This document shows, piece after piece, positions 1 to 16,700 of a stretch of 64,000 nucleotides of DNA; positions within the stretch are counted from its first letter, which is position 1; every line of letters starts with the position of its first letter. The notes under the pieces were generated by a model. That model worked only from the letters and a program-made list of their open reading frames with translations. It ran no database searches and was not told the DNA's origin. Location: assembly GCA_040954595.2 (NCBI GenBank), contig CM082577.2, forward strand, positions 1,860,001-1,924,000. The letters run 5' to 3'. The position numbers and the translations under genes are program-made. The stretch is from Balanoglossus misakiensis (Eukaryota; Hemichordata).

Positions 1-1003
1 GCAAAGATATACATACAGTATTGGCTGAGGGGACATGGGTTACGTTCTGTTTGTAATAATTTCCACCTACACAGAAGCTTGTGGTAACTTTTTTTTTCAT
101 CTTAGTCTTAGATAAAGGTTCAGTAAGTTTCAGTGGAATTGACATTGTACAGAAAATAGTCATGTTGTGACATGGCCATTTAAGTGTGCAGATTGCAAAT
201 GAAAATAATCAGTATACTTAGATATGATATCAATTAAGATTAAAATACTGGTTGGAAGATTATTAATTGGATTTACTAGTCAGTTAAGTTTGAATTTAGT
301 CAGCAATTTGTCCAGACAGGCTTCACCATGAGCAGATTAAAGCATTATCTTGATAAAGTCATACACATATAGAGTGTGTTGGTCTTGTGACAAGTAGTCG
401 GTCCTTCAGTTGAAAATTTGTTTTGTAATTACTTTACCTTGGCACATCTATGATTTATAGCATGATTTTCTCCACATTCAAAGTTAAAAAAACACTCAAA
501 ATTCAAGAGCAGGTTGAAGAAGTTAGTGGCAGGCTCATAGCTTTGTTGCTAAGGTTCTTTCATGTTTATTTGCTTGGCCTGTTTACACTTAACTTGTTGG
601 ACTTGACCTGTATATACCTGGACTTGGAGGTCACCATCTTGTTTCTGCAGAAGCCAGTGTTTCTATCCTGGCATTCTCATGGAGGTGGTTGTGATACCCT
701 ATTCGCAAGGAAAACAAAAGGTGTGAATTGTAAACAGATGAGGCCATAGATCAAACAGGTGGTGAAGCCATTTCTAGCCTGTATCCCCTGGGTAGATTGC
801 AACTGTTTGTTATTGTGTGACCATTTGGAGACAATCAACAACTGTTTACACCTGGGTTGGACACTACAGGAAGTTGGCCAGTTGGTGGTCTATGAGTAGG
901 CGTGGTTAATCAACCATCTGTGTTCATGAAGATTCGCTTCTGATACTTATTTTGAGAAATATTACAGTAGATACCATGTTTAATTTTCTTTTTCTGATTT
1001 CAG
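1..1003 (+). other. CCNF: Intron of CCNF (5' part of gene outside window)
   Basis: This is the intron preceding the first visible cyclin F exon. It ends in a pyrimidine-rich acceptor (tttctgatttcag, ending 1003). I found no match here to the F-box or early repeat region of cyclin F, so those exons must lie to the left of the window. The reading frame at 450-749 shows no resemblance to cyclin F and has no convincing splice sites, so I leave it unannotated. Confidence 0.7.
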
Positions 1004-4000
1004 TTTCAGAAGATGGCAAGGCGGCCAACAACAGCAGCCAGACGTCCAAGTATTTCTGCAAAGCGGAATCTCTCAGCTCAGCGCCGTTCACGTGGCTGTT
1101 TATCCGTCCCCCGTGGTCGCCCAGTGGAACATGTTGCAAGGCCATGGTCTTCAACAACATGAAGAACCACTGCAAAGCACAGGTGTGTGTGCTGGTGTGA
1201 ATTCAAGATCTTGTCCTATATAACAATGATACAGCTATGCTATTCCTTGAGTTGTTTGTGCCCAAATATATATTTGTGAAATGTTGTCAACATGAAGAAC
1301 AGTAATCAAAGAATACACCAATATGTGTTAATTTATTTACCATTTTGTCCTCATTTCAGGCCTCAAGTTCATCAACAATGTATTGTATAGCAAAAATTCT
1401 AAGTTTGTTTGATGTAAGTAATTCTTTAACTTTCTGCTATTTTAACTTTTGAATTTATTGCAATTAATTTTGGGAACCTATAGTGGAGAAAATCTTGTAT
1501 GCTGCTTAATGCACAGCTGTAGTCTTTTTCATAATCACATGATAAATTTCTCTGCTGGCAGGATGAAACAAAGCAAAAAGAAGCCTTGGAATGGTATCAG
1601 GAAGCAACCAATCAGGGATCGCCACATGCTGCATTAGTCACATGGAGAAATGCACAAAATCAAAATGTAAGTGCAGACGACTGTCACTGAAACTTTTTCC
1701 CGCCAAAAATCCTTTGCTCAAAGATTTGACCTTTTCTGTAATTAAACATATTTTGTGCCAGGCAAACATCAATAGTTACAAATTTCTAACTGATAAATTC
1801 ATTCTTCGGTGTCTTTTTTTCTTCAGATATTGGATCCAGGCTGCAGTCTTAATAGCATCAGACAACTCAGGGAATGTGCAAATAATAGCTGTATTGACGT
1901 CAAGGTAGGCCAATAAACTTAATTATCACGTAAAGGAAAAAATGTGCTTTGGTAAAAGAGCTGATCATTATCTTTCTGCCTCAGACATTCTCATCAAAGA
2001 TATATATTTTTTCCCATTTCATGCGCAGCTGAATTTACTTGAGTGTTACGCCAAGGGTCAGTTTGGTGGACTGACCACGTCGCAGGTTGCCGAGAGCTTC
2101 TGTCGACTCGTGAAAAGTTCAAGGCCGATGGGATCCAACAATATGTTTCACCAGCAACAGAATCTCAATGCAAGTATGAGGTAAGTGAATCAGTAGATTT
2201 CGAACTTACTGAAGAAGTCATGATTAGCAGTTTGTATAATGTGTATACCTGCATTTTATTTGCAAATAGTCTGACTTTTTTTCTGTGGTTTCCACATAGG
2301 TATATATTAATCGACTGGTTGGTTGAGGTCACAGGGATGAAGGACTTTAGCAATCTGACGCTACACACAGCTGTGCAGTGTATCGACAGGTACCTTATGC
2401 TACAGCCTACCACTCGGTCAAACCTCCAACTTCTGGGAATTGCTGCAATGGTTATCTGTTCCAGGTGAGTGTTAGGGGGATAAAGCAGTCATTTTCTTTG
2501 TGAACATCTTTCTACTTGAAATCCTTGGGCCACTGAGGTTTTTAACCTTTTCTTGGATTGAAGTTAAAACAAACATTCTTGTTTCCTGTAGGTTGCTGGA
2601 GAAAGACATAATTACAATACGGGAAGCGGCATGGCTGACTGACGGCACATACTCTTATGAAGAGGTCGTCCGGATGATCGGCGAGATAGTGGCTGTTCTT
2701 CATGGACAGATTAGGGTAAGGAAGAACTGTGGGTAATGAGGCTTGGACCATCAGTGAATATGGTTTGACAAGTTGTCCATGATCTTACATGTATTTGTAG
2801 TTTGGTGTGGTTATAGACTTCGGCACATGCTGACTGTTAGGTTATTTTCTTGCACAGGTTGTCACGGTAGTGGACTACCTGAAGCTGTTCTGCAGCCTGG
2901 CAGCGGTGGACAAACAGACAGAGTACCTAGCGATGTTCCTGGCAGAGATGACATTGCTATACACGGAATTTGGCGTGCATTCATCGGCTACCATTGCTGC
3001 AAGTGCAGTCTTTCTTTCAAGGATGTTACTTCTCCAAGGTGAGTCTTGCCAACGCGGTAAATAACAACTTCATATTCAGTTCATGTTTTTGGAGACATCT
3101 TCATTGGTAAGGGTTTGATTTAATTTTAATTTAATTTTGTTTGATAGATTTTCCATGGCCAGCCCACATGACAGGATTTACCGGTTACAAAGTTGAAGAC
3201 ATAACGCCGTGCACATTGATGTTATTCAAGAAATGGTAAGATTGTTTTTCAGAGCTACTTGCCAAATTGGATTTTTTTCCTGGGGTTTTATTTTGTTCAC
3301 ATGATTTGTCAAACTCAAGCAGTCTGTTACCCTACTCTAATGTTGTGAAAATATGTGCCATTTATCATATTCTTAATATTCAAATGACTGGCAAAAGCAC
3401 CTGTCATCCAGTGCACCAATATACTATTATGTATGCCCGAAGGTCTCACAGATTCCCCAAAGGGCCATTGCTGTCAGTTTAATTTCATATACTAAATTTT
3501 TGCAGTTTTGTCGAGCCGTCGCTGACCGATCACCGAGATGTGACACTGATGGCGGTAAAGCAGAGGTACTCTGAACGGGATTACATGGAGGTTGCCAAGA
3601 TGGACGTCATGAAGTACACAGAGTTGTGTAATCTGTTGGGTGCTCAGCCGAAGGCAGTGTTTGACGACGACGACTTATCAAGTCCCGAGGAGGAGGAGGA
3701 GCCGTGCCAGATGGACTTCCTGTCGCCGAACAAGCACAGGTAAAAGAGAGATCTTCGCCAATTTTGCTCGAATTGCATTTGTATAGTCAAACCTGTTTTT
3801 TTTTTTGATCTGCACCGTTAATTTCACAACCCAGGCTTAATCAGTTTCACTTCCCTCGCTTTCCAGGATGGACCAAGCGGAACTGAGCAAAGATCGCGAC
3901 AGCATGGTCGTCACCCCGATTGTAGAGTTGTCGGAGAGTCGCGACAACAGCGTCTTGGCGGGTGAACTCAGCAATGTGAGTTTCGACTCGGTTGGCACGG

Positions 4001-4565
4001 GATACGAAGGCGATAGAGAGAGTGAAGGAGAAATGGAGGTTGATGAAGAAGGAGGTAGTTATTCACATTATTATTTGTTTGTTCAATGGCCATGAGATTA
4101 ACCGTCCCATGCAATTAAGTTGAACATTAGGGAGCATTAAATCTTTTTTGTTTTTTGTTGGCAGACTGGTGCATGGATACCACCATCCATGTGGATGAAC
4201 CGAAAGACATATCAGCCAAACTGGCATCAAATACCTTCAGTGCAATAGTTGCCGTGGACACGCTCAGGAGTGGCCACAACTCCGAAGACACGAGCAACAG
4301 CGACCTTGCCTCTCCGCCGGCCTGCTTCAAGGTCAGGGCCAAGGGCAACCTGGAAGGAGCCAGTCCAAGCCCCAGCTCAGCAAGGTCGTACCGCATCAAC
4401 GCAGGCGGCAAACTCTCGCCCTGCAAGAATTCAGTACTGCAGCCAGTGCAGAACGTCTACTCGGGACGCCTGCGAAGACACGGCAAAGGGGTGCAGCACA
4501 AAAACGTGACACACAGACAGCCGAGGACTTTCGGTCTCGAAAACAGTCTGAACCTTGAACTATAG
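1004..4565 (+). CDS. CCNF: Cyclin F, 3' twelve exons (5' partial)
   Basis: Cyclin F is the substrate receptor of an SCF ubiquitin ligase that acts in S/G2 in nucleus and centrosome. It binds targets through its cyclin box rather than activating a kinase. Exons: 1004-1182, 1360-1413, 1562-1666, 1827-1904, 2029-2180, 2300-2464, 2592-2715, 2858-3038, 3148-3235, 3506-3739, 3867-4054, 4165-4565. Phases agree throughout and give about 649 residues, against roughly 786 in human; the missing part is the N-terminal F-box region. Recognisable pieces are WLFIRPPWS in the helical-repeat region, then the cyclin box opening MRYILIDWLVEV at the exon junction 2180/2300, and REAAWLTDGTYSYEEVVRMIGEIV. The second cyclin fold contains TAVKQRYSE-like sequence (read here as MAVKQRYSE). 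The acidic PEST-like tail GYEGDRESEGE is nearly identical to my memory of the human protein. The C-terminal 130 residues are poorly conserved. Convergent with LDAF1. Confidence 0.95.
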
Positions 4566-5910
4566 CGTGAAGAAAGCAAGAAGCTATTTTCTGTCAAATG
4601 AAATCATTTTTCATTCAACAATGCAATTTATTGGGGTGCTTTCCCTCCCCGAAAGAAATCTTTATCAATGAATTTTTCGTGTTCCATTCACAAATTCTAA
4701 ATATGAGATTGCATGATTCTATCTTTTAAAAATATGTGCAACTTGTCCATAAACTGTAACCCCATTCCAAAGATTTTATCTCCAGATCTTTTTGCAACTT
4801 GGAAAAATTGTCCCTTTGAAATGCTTTGTGATTTTTCTTGCCAAATCATGACTTTTTTGTGATGTATAAAGTTCTGTACAGAAATTTTTGACAGAAGTCA
4901 GAGTTTCGTTCTTGTCTTTCTTGCAAAAAATGTGCTGTTTGATTTTATTTTTTATTTAATATAATCTCAGTAGTATGGACTGACATGTGATTGTTTTTTT
5001 ATTCAAAACAAATAATTGCATAATTGGATAAGAGACAGCTCGAATGATTTGTGTGCTCCCATGAATGCAGCATTCCAATTTTCTGATCGAATAGAAACTC
5101 GTAGGTCACCGCTGTTACAGAGTCAGCTAGCATTATTTGGTGCAATATTGCTGGGGATTAGTGTGGTTAGATGTAGCCTCACTCATTAGAAAGCTAAAAC
5201 ACTGCCTGAAACTGGTTTGAACAAATAGGCCGTAGCTCTGCCTACAAAAGTGTAGTTTTCATTCAGTCTGTTTAAAAAGCAATCTGTAACATTGTATGTG
5301 TGGTCTAGAATTAAGCCACTCATTTTGGGCTGAGTATCGTGCAACACCAAAATCTGGCTAAAGTCTAGACTATTTTGTCTGTGGTACATATGTGCAAATG
5401 TTGAAAATAGACTTTGCATGAAATATACTCGAAAAGATCTTATGTTAAAGAAACATTACGTGTGGTTGATTGGTTTTGTGTGCAGAACACCGCTTACTGC
5501 TAATGCCTAAATGTTCTTCCAGTTTCTGAAGAAAAAAAATTAGCAAAAGTCATAGCAATATTTGCAATCTCCTGCAACATTATTAATACGGTGATATAGA
5601 GATAAAATTTTGTCTATTTATAATTGATTTACTATATTTTAAAGAAATACAAAAAAATTTTTCTTTTCCAGTTATCCAAGAACTTTATTTCTCAAAATGT
5701 CGCCAGTTCGGGTGACCATCACTGAAATATTTTTAAAGTTAACTGTAGTCTTATTTCGTAGTGTATTTATTATGTTATTGAGTACATAGATTCCTATTGT
5801 TTTCTTCCAGTGTTACTAACTTGATAATGCAATCACTACAAAGAGGAAATATATTTTTTATGAGTGCGGAGAATCGTGTGATTCAAATGCTGAGAGGATG
5901 TGATTGGGGT

Positions 5911-6006
5911 TTAACAACCCTTTCACCACCATGGAACGGTCCATCCATTCATTGTTTTCTGTGATAAAGGTGGACCTTTATAAAAGGAAATGGGGGTGAA
6001 AGGGTT
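5911..6006. mobile_element. TTAA-type MITE, copy A
   Basis: Imperfect terminal inverted repeats, aaccctttcaccaccatgg at the left and tgggggtgaaagggtt at the right, enclose about 60 bp. Reverse-complemented, the interior matches the copies at 44258, 32272 and 62393 (aaaggtcca, cagaaaacaatg). There is no coding capacity. This is one of seven copies or fragments of the same family in the window. Confidence 0.75.
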
Positions 6007-6104
6007 GATGAGCTAGTGAGCAGAAAGGTTAAATTTTGGCTGCAAATTGTTCAGTTTCGTGTTTTTTACATGGTGTTCGTCTTCTAGTTGTAAATTTGTT
6101 ATTT

Positions 6105-6118
6105 GTTACCATGGCAAC
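6105..6118. promoter_or_regulatory. RFX X-box-like site
   Basis: GTTACCATGGCAAC is an almost perfect inverted repeat matching the RFX X-box consensus (GTNRCC, 0-3 bp, RGYAAC). It lies 1.5 kb downstream of the CCNF stop codon and about 3.3 kb from the LDAF1/YARS2 promoter. Binding and target gene are unknown. Confidence 0.4.
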
Positions 6119-8283
6119 AATCTTCTGTCCTCTTGAAAGAAAAATTTAACAGAGTTGCAAGACCTGCAGTGCCACTCTTTCAAAGTCAATACAATTTTCA
6201 CACAGCAGTACAGCTTTGAAGAAATGCTTGGTTGGGATTTGGGGATCTGTTTTGGTCTCAGAGCAGACATCCCGCTGTTTTCCTTCCAAAATTATTGCCA
6301 AATCAGTTGAATATTTGGTAGGTAACAAAATGTGTTTGAGAATTTTGGCGGGAAAGAATTGGCTGTGAAAGGTTGACACTGCAAGTCACACAAACCAATG
6401 AACTCTCTGCTTAGAGCAATCATGACTGTCAATCGAATCTGCCTTCTTACAATCAGTGTAAAAATGAAAATTTACGGTTTGTGTCCAAGTTTTTGTAGAT
6501 GACTATCTCCTTGTACTGAAATACTAACATTATAAATGTAGAATTTACCGTAATTTGGTGCTGATTATATGAAGGAAATGTTGAAAAGCCAGTTGTTTTA
6601 CATCCACATTACAATTTGGGCAAATTTCTGCAAAAGCAGAATGTTTCAAGTGTTGTACGACTTTCAGCATTTTGAAATTCAAACTAATCTAATCTCTGGT
6701 TTCAAATTAGAAGATGTTTGTGTTCAGTAGATACAGTTTATTGAAAAATCAGTATTTTTAACCAAGGTGTATCAGAGGCAGGGCTTCCCATTTTATTATC
6801 TTGGCGGAGACATAACCACTGGTTACTCAGCTCATGTTGAATTCGTTGTTTCCAGTTGCAGACGACATAACTTAAACCTCTGCGGAATGAAACTGCACAA
6901 ATGGTCGTCTCATACGCAATCTAGTTCGACTGCCTCATTCTGTAGATACACACAAGCAGATTGCAAGACAAGTTGATATGTGGAGGTACAACTGGGCCAC
7001 AAAGCTGCTGTAAAAAAAATCTGATGTACATAGAAATTAAAATAATTGTCGGCAATCATCCATCGGGTTGCTGTATAAAAATCCAGTATTTTTTTTATAA
7101 TTCTTGAAGTTTGTTTTTTTGTAGAAGACTTTGGTGTATATTCTTCAAAGTACTATGTATATGTAATTATGAAGAAAAATTAAATTACATTCCTTTTTTT
7201 CTATACAAGAGGGCTGTTTTTTTTCATTTACCACACGATATAAAACAGCCAAGACCTTGTTGTTTCCATAATCATTTTTATGGTATCAAAATCACGAAAA
7301 AACATCCATTCACTGGTTGTAGTACATTCCAGGGGTAAATAGACAATTATTATTTTTACAACTGAAGAAAAAGTTCAGCTGAGAATGAAAATGACAAATA
7401 AAATGTAATACCTATCTGTTAAGATAAAGTAAATAAAGCCACCTTTAAAAATAAATACTGTAAATATGGGAAACCTCAAAAGAAATACAGATCTGTGTCA
7501 AGTTTCTCCTGATACCATAAAATTATCAAATGTTACAGGTATCCCAATCCCTCCCAAAAGATTTTTAGGATGAAAATGTGGCAATGACAAGTGTTTTCTG
7601 ATTGGTTCAAATGAGTCAATGGCAAGGAATGGTCATTTTCAAGCCAATCAACCGGTGGTTAACACTGATTTATACAACTGAAGAAAAATACATTGATTCA
7701 CATTCACCTGCATTTAAGTTTTACTGAACAAATATTTCAACAAGAAAATAATTCTATAAAATGTCTGAGTTTTCATCAATGATTGTTTCCACCAATAAAT
7801 ATGTAATTGTAAATCTCTATTATAGTGACATCACTATGCCACGAGTACAGGTAGAAGTATTGGTGGTTCCCTGTTCGAATGTTGTGGTTTTCAAACTGAT
7901 AGTCTGGTTGCTGCTGATTAAAAACATGACTAGTACTTGTACTATAAGCAACTTGCTCAACTCCTGCACCAGACCAAGTCTGTGAGTTGAACTGGACTGG
8001 TGTCGTAAAACCAACAACAAAAAGATTGTTCAAGAGATGACAGCTGACAGCGCCATGTTGAATACGAGAATGAAAAACATCAAAGAGGCCGGATGTGTTC
8101 TGGAAATTCCTTGATTGCCTTTAGAAATCAAACAGAAATTTCCACAATGTTCAAACTGAGCTACATCCTTGCAGCATGTCAAAAGCACCAGTCTCTTTAC
8201 TTGGCACTCTATGGACAACATTCAACAGTTTTTAAGGAGCGAGAGACACCAGGCACTGTCGTTCCGTGTCTTTCTATTCCTTC

Positions 8284-8907
8284 TTATTCCTTCTCAATTA
8301 TTTCCTCTCCTCCACTGGCGTCTTCCACTTGGGATTTTTCCTTGTTTTTCAGCGTCTCGTTGATCTTCTTCCGGGTGCACTGCATCATGTCCATGGTCAG
8401 ATTGATGGTGAACCAGGCCAAGGCCAGCAGAGCGGTCAACCCCAGAGCCAGCAGGCAGATGAAGACCAGTACTCCAGACATGACCACTCCGGCCAGGGTC
8501 ATCAGCGTGCCTGTCACAATGTCAAGTACAGCATTTTGTCAATCTTTAAATTTCATGAAAATGCGGTTTAACTGAAATTCAACAATTATTTACACAGACA
8601 GTGCAGTGGTTGCAAAAAGACAGGAGGAACAGCACTTACCTTCAACAAACACAAAACCTATGAAGCTGACACAGAGAGTCGTCACGACGAAAAAGATGAA
8701 ACCCACTATCGGCACGCTGGCCATCGCTATGACAACTGCACAAAACACGGTGAGAAGAGGATGTTCCTGAGCAAACTCCATGGCCTGGGCCGAGACTTCT
8801 TTCAAATGCAGTCTCTGTCCGACCATATTGGTCAAGTTGTTCAGTCTCTCTGACAGCATCTCTGGGGTGATTTTATTGGGGATGGGCCGGGTGGATTCCG
8901 ATGACAT
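8284..8907 (-). CDS. LDAF1: LDAF1/promethin-like lipid droplet assembly factor
   Basis: LDAF1 (TMEM159, promethin) is an ER membrane protein that works with seipin at sites of lipid-droplet formation. Coding exons on the minus strand are 8907-8640 and 8510-8284; the donor is GAAG|GTAAGT and the acceptor tgacag|GCACG. They give 164 residues, against about 161 for the human protein. A soluble, probably amphipathic N-terminus is followed by a long hydrophobic stretch from about residue 50 (EHPLLTVFCAVVIAMASVP), a second from about 95 to 130, and a charged tail ending EEIIEKE. The double hydrophobic hairpin after an HPLLT/HPF-like motif is the family pattern. An upstream non-coding exon is supported by the acceptor at 8930-8931 and a CAG|GTAGGT donor after 9342. 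Sequence identity to the human protein is low, so the call rests on length, hydropathy and the motif before the first hairpin. Confidence 0.75.
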
Positions 8908-9342
8908 GGTGATTTCTTCAGTTATGTGCCTGCAGGCAAATCATAGCAGATAATATCCTTTATTTGAAGTATTAAATCTTGTTCCAGATATATTATAGAC
9001 TAGTGGTATGTTCTCAAAGACAAGAATATTTAAAAATACTATTACATGTATTACAGTAACTATACTGTCTGTGTTTTTACTTGAAGTTGTACATGTAGAA
9101 GAACAAAGTATTAGTTTGATCATTCTTGTATTTGAGAACAAAAATACGATGATGAAATCGTGAAATCGAGATGAGTCTATTAGGAACAAATTCCTTGACG
9201 TACACACATTTATTATAATCATTTGTTGTCTCATTGAGGGGCTCAGCAGCACGCTCTGCCTTCGTATCTCTCATGTCCCGCTATCATAATCTTATCAGTT
9301 CCATTACGTAAACTATAATCGAGTAAAACTTGGAGACCTACC

Positions 9343-9439
9343 TGTATACCTAAACTGTGTACGAGTGTCGTATAATGTCAGCTTACAGGTGTAACGTCAC
9401 TTCCGCAGTATGAGGTCATCGGGGTCAAACCCATCCAAG
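9343..9439. promoter_or_regulatory. Bidirectional promoter of LDAF1 (-) and YARS2 (+)
   Basis: The LDAF1 5' exon ends (donor) at 9342 on the minus strand and the YARS2 start codon is at 9440, so both transcription starts must fall in or very near this interval. It contains a CRE-like AACGTCAC (9393-9400) overlapping an ETS-type CACTTCCGC (9398-9406), elements common in promoters of nuclear genes for mitochondrial proteins. No TATA box is seen. Confidence 0.6.
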
Positions 9440-13356
<3,917 letters not shown>

Positions 13357-13796
13357 AAAATACTGCTCTGAAGTGATATAAACAATCTTCATAGCTGAGC
13401 ACACCATCTACAGATAAAGGAAATGCACACTCAAATCCTTGTCTTTTTCTGTCACTTTTATTGCAAATAAAATACACAATAAAAAGCTACAAAATTTACA
13501 CAGTGGAATTTGGATAAATTATGCACATCATCTGACATGACTTCACATCGTGGTTTTAGTACAACTCCATCAATTACGTAATATGTACAAAACGGGAACT
13601 AAGTCGTCGCTCGCAATCAGACATCTAGTATGTACATGTATACATTGTCAGTTACTTGAATCGGTTACTGGAATCATAGATAAGTGGACGGTGCACAGTA
13701 ACCCATCATGCTATCCCCCTCCCCCACACTTGAAATGGTTTAGTCCATCACTGTAAGAACTGGAATGTTCTATTTCAAATCAGAGGGGTGAGCACT
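13357..13796. terminator. Convergent 3' ends of YARS2 and CCDC40
   Basis: The stop codons of the two convergent genes are only 440 bp apart. Plus-strand AATAAA hexamers for YARS2 lie at 13466-13471 and 13478-13483. TTTATT at 13457-13462 is an AATAAA on the minus strand for CCDC40. If these signals are used, the two 3' UTRs interleave, with the CCDC40 transcript reading past the YARS2 cleavage site. Confidence 0.6.
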
Positions 13797-16700
13797 TCAG
13801 TAGTCGTCTGCCGGTAGTCCGCGGGAGCCGAGGGACAATGAGACTTTGCGCAGCGCCGGTTGTATGTGCGGATACTCCTGGTTCATTTTGTCGACAATGG
13901 TGGTCAGCGTCTGCATGCGGTCGACCTGTTTCTGCGTCTCTGTCTCCAGCGCCTGTTCCGTCTTGCACAGCATAGTGTACTTGCCGTCCTTCAGGGCGTG
14001 GTGGTGCTTCAGTTTCTGCTGCCTGGCAATCAGGTCGGCCATGTTCTGGAAAGGGGTAGAGAGAAAACACACTCGGTCAGCGACGCGGGTGATAAAGACT
14101 AGCAATGGCAGCATATGTCAAAGTGAAGGTGGGCAATGTGGGTATGTCTTGTACGTTTTCACAGCAACTCACCCTTTGTTTGATTTCCATGAGTTGTTCA
14201 ATGTCCCCATCGAAGGTGTCAGCCTGGCCCTGCAGCTGTTGATACGTGGTTTGCTTCTCTTCCAGCTGTTGGCTCAGCTGTTGCTGATGACCTCTCAACT
14301 CTCCAATGTCCCCATCACATGCACCGGCATCCTGCAACACACACAGGGTCAAAGTTCAAAGCTTTCTACAGTAATTGCTGAAACTTAGCACTGATTTTAC
14401 GCAGCATTTCAGTCCGAAACAGACAAAATGAAATGATACGTTTGGTGAAGTTGCTCAATGCTGAAAAAATTTAACAAAACATCATGAATGCATTTTTTTA
14501 CCCACCTGTTGCACTTGTCTGATTTTCTTTTTCATCTCAGCCAACTTCTTCTTGAAGGTGCCTTTAGTTTCTACTTTCTTGTTCATCTTGGCCTGGGCGT
14601 CGCCTCTGGTTACTATGGTGTCGCGCCGGGAGACGGCCTTCTCCATGTCCTGGATCATTTTCTCCTGTTGCTTCATCAGCTGTGTGTAGCGCACCTGCAT
14701 TCGGTGGATTTCCGCTTTCATGGCACGGATCTCGCCCTGGCCTACCTCCGAGTCGACTGCGGCCTTAGCCTCCCGAGCCAGCTGTGTCTTCTTCTCCCAC
14801 AGCATGATTTGGCGCCTGGAAGAATTGCAGCAAAAAGAAGTGTTAGCCATACAACTACAGTCAAACCTGTGTTTGTGGCCACCTCTATATAGTGGCCACA
14901 TTATTCAGTTACTGTGCAGTTTACATGTGCATTAATTGACCTGTCTATAAAGGCCAGTATGGGAAAGTCCCTTGAGTGGCTGCTATAGGCAGTATCGACT
15001 GTAGTTTGAAATGACAATGAAGGACAATTTTCAGTCAGTGTCCATGGCATGGTAATACCATAAGACTGCATTTGGGAACTTACTCAGCTTCTACAAGACT
15101 GTTGAGAAGTCTTTCTTTCTCCTCTGTAAGTTCTTCCACAGTGGTCTGCATGTGGATAGACTCATGCTCTGCTTCCTGTCAACATAAGAACATTCAAATA
15201 TCAATAGATGGTTTTTCGCTCATTGCGAGATCTCGCAAGACTTGGTTCACTGCTGTAGCAACAAGACAACCTTTCAAATAAATTAGAAACCCAATATGGG
15301 TTCATAGAACTTTGGTACACCTTACCCTCAGACTTTGCATGAAATCACTTTCAACCAGTACATTGCCTTGTTCCAAATCTTGTTTGAGTTTCCCTTCCTT
15401 GGTCAGCAGTGTGTTCAGTTTGATCATGTCATTCTGCATGTTGCGGATATTTCTCTGAATATCGTCCTCCTCCTTGTTATGTGTGCTGATTTCATCTGAA
15501 GAACATATTACAATGAATGTTAGTCTTCAACAGAATGGCAGAAAGAGCAGACTTTGTAAGCAACTGCCAGTGAGTATTCAGGCACGACATTTTCACCAAC
15601 TTACTTTCAATTCTAAGTTTCTTCTGGTGCAGGATAGTCAGCGCTTTCTTCATGGTCTGCACCTCAGTTTCTTGGCCGTCTTTCTCCTTGGTCAGTTTGA
15701 CCAACTCGTTCTGCTGTCTCAGCCAGAACTGTTGCAGGTCAGCGATCTCCTGCGATCTTTGGTCAATGGACTTGGTCAGCGCATTGATCTCTTGCTCCAA
15801 GGGACCGAGTTCTTCGCCCTGGTGATGGGGAAAAAATTGTCATTGATTACTCCACTGTGAAAGTTTGTGATTTGTACATAAGAATGTACGCACTGTAGTT
15901 TTGTAAATATTTTCATGATGTCTGAAGTAACAACTTACTCCCTGAGCACTGGCGATGGCCTCGATCTTCTTATTATACTGGTCAATCTGACCCTGCTTCC
16001 TCTCAATCACAGCATTTCGCTTGACGATTTCGTTTTCGCTCTTAGAGATGATCTCGTTTTTCTCCCGGATTTCGTCGTCCATGTCAACCAGGATCCTCTT
16101 GAGTCTCTCACACCTCGTAACCGTGTGCGACAGTTCTAGTGTATCTCTGGCAATCTCATTTTCCACTTGTGCCATGGATGACTCCTAGCAAAATGAAAAA
16201 AAATCAAGAACAATTTTTAGGATGCGATGTCTGAAGAAAAGGAACGAACCTCACTACTCTTTGCACTGAACGTTTATTACTCAGTTCTCTTTACTGTTCA
16301 GGTGGAGAGTCAGAGAAAGTTGGCCCGCAGGCCTAAAACTCCATGCTGGGTTAAATTTGGTTATGATATCAGAAAACAGAAGACATGACAGATATTTTGC
16401 TTTAAAACATAACAAGGCCCCAATGATGACAGGCAATATAGGGAAAGCATAATAAACATTGCAAAAATACCTGATCACGAGTCCTTCCGCGGAGCTTGTC
16501 TGTCATTTTCTTGGTGTAGAGTGCAGCTTTATCCATCGTCAATTCCTCCCTCAGTTTTTCCATGATGGCATCCTCCAGTCGTACTTTCTCCTGGTATTCC
16601 CTCTCGATCTGCTTCCTGAGAGCATTCAGTTCATTCATGCGGAGACTACGATCCTGTGAGAATGAATGTAAGAGATGGATATCAATTCCTTCAAGATCTT

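Larger units (their letters stand above)
4566..8283. other. CCNF 3' UTR and intergenic DNA up to the LDAF1 stop
   Basis: No gene is seen in this 3.7 kb. It is A+T-rich and should contain the CCNF 3' UTR, whose length I cannot fix. Polyadenylation hexamers AATAAA lie at 7398-7403 and 7432-7437, and shorter forms may exist. It also holds one miniature transposon (5911-6006) and one RFX-type X-box (6105-6118). Reading frames here are short and unlike any protein I know. The right-hand end must include the LDAF1 3' UTR on the minus strand. Confidence 0.6.

Noticed and set aside
450-870. Possible CCNF exon or inverted-repeat element (tgtaaacag near 728, ctgtttacac near 842)
   Set aside because: The frame does not resemble the F-box region of cyclin F, and the inverted repeat is too short to define an element.
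8093-8575. Plus-strand 160-codon frame over the LDAF1 region
   Set aside because: Antisense shadow of the LDAF1 second coding exon, which has splice sites and family-like hydrophobic segments on the minus strand.
13846-14388. Plus-strand 180-codon frame
   Set aside because: It runs antisense to two CCDC40 exons; the Cys/Leu-rich composition is what reversed coiled-coil codons give.
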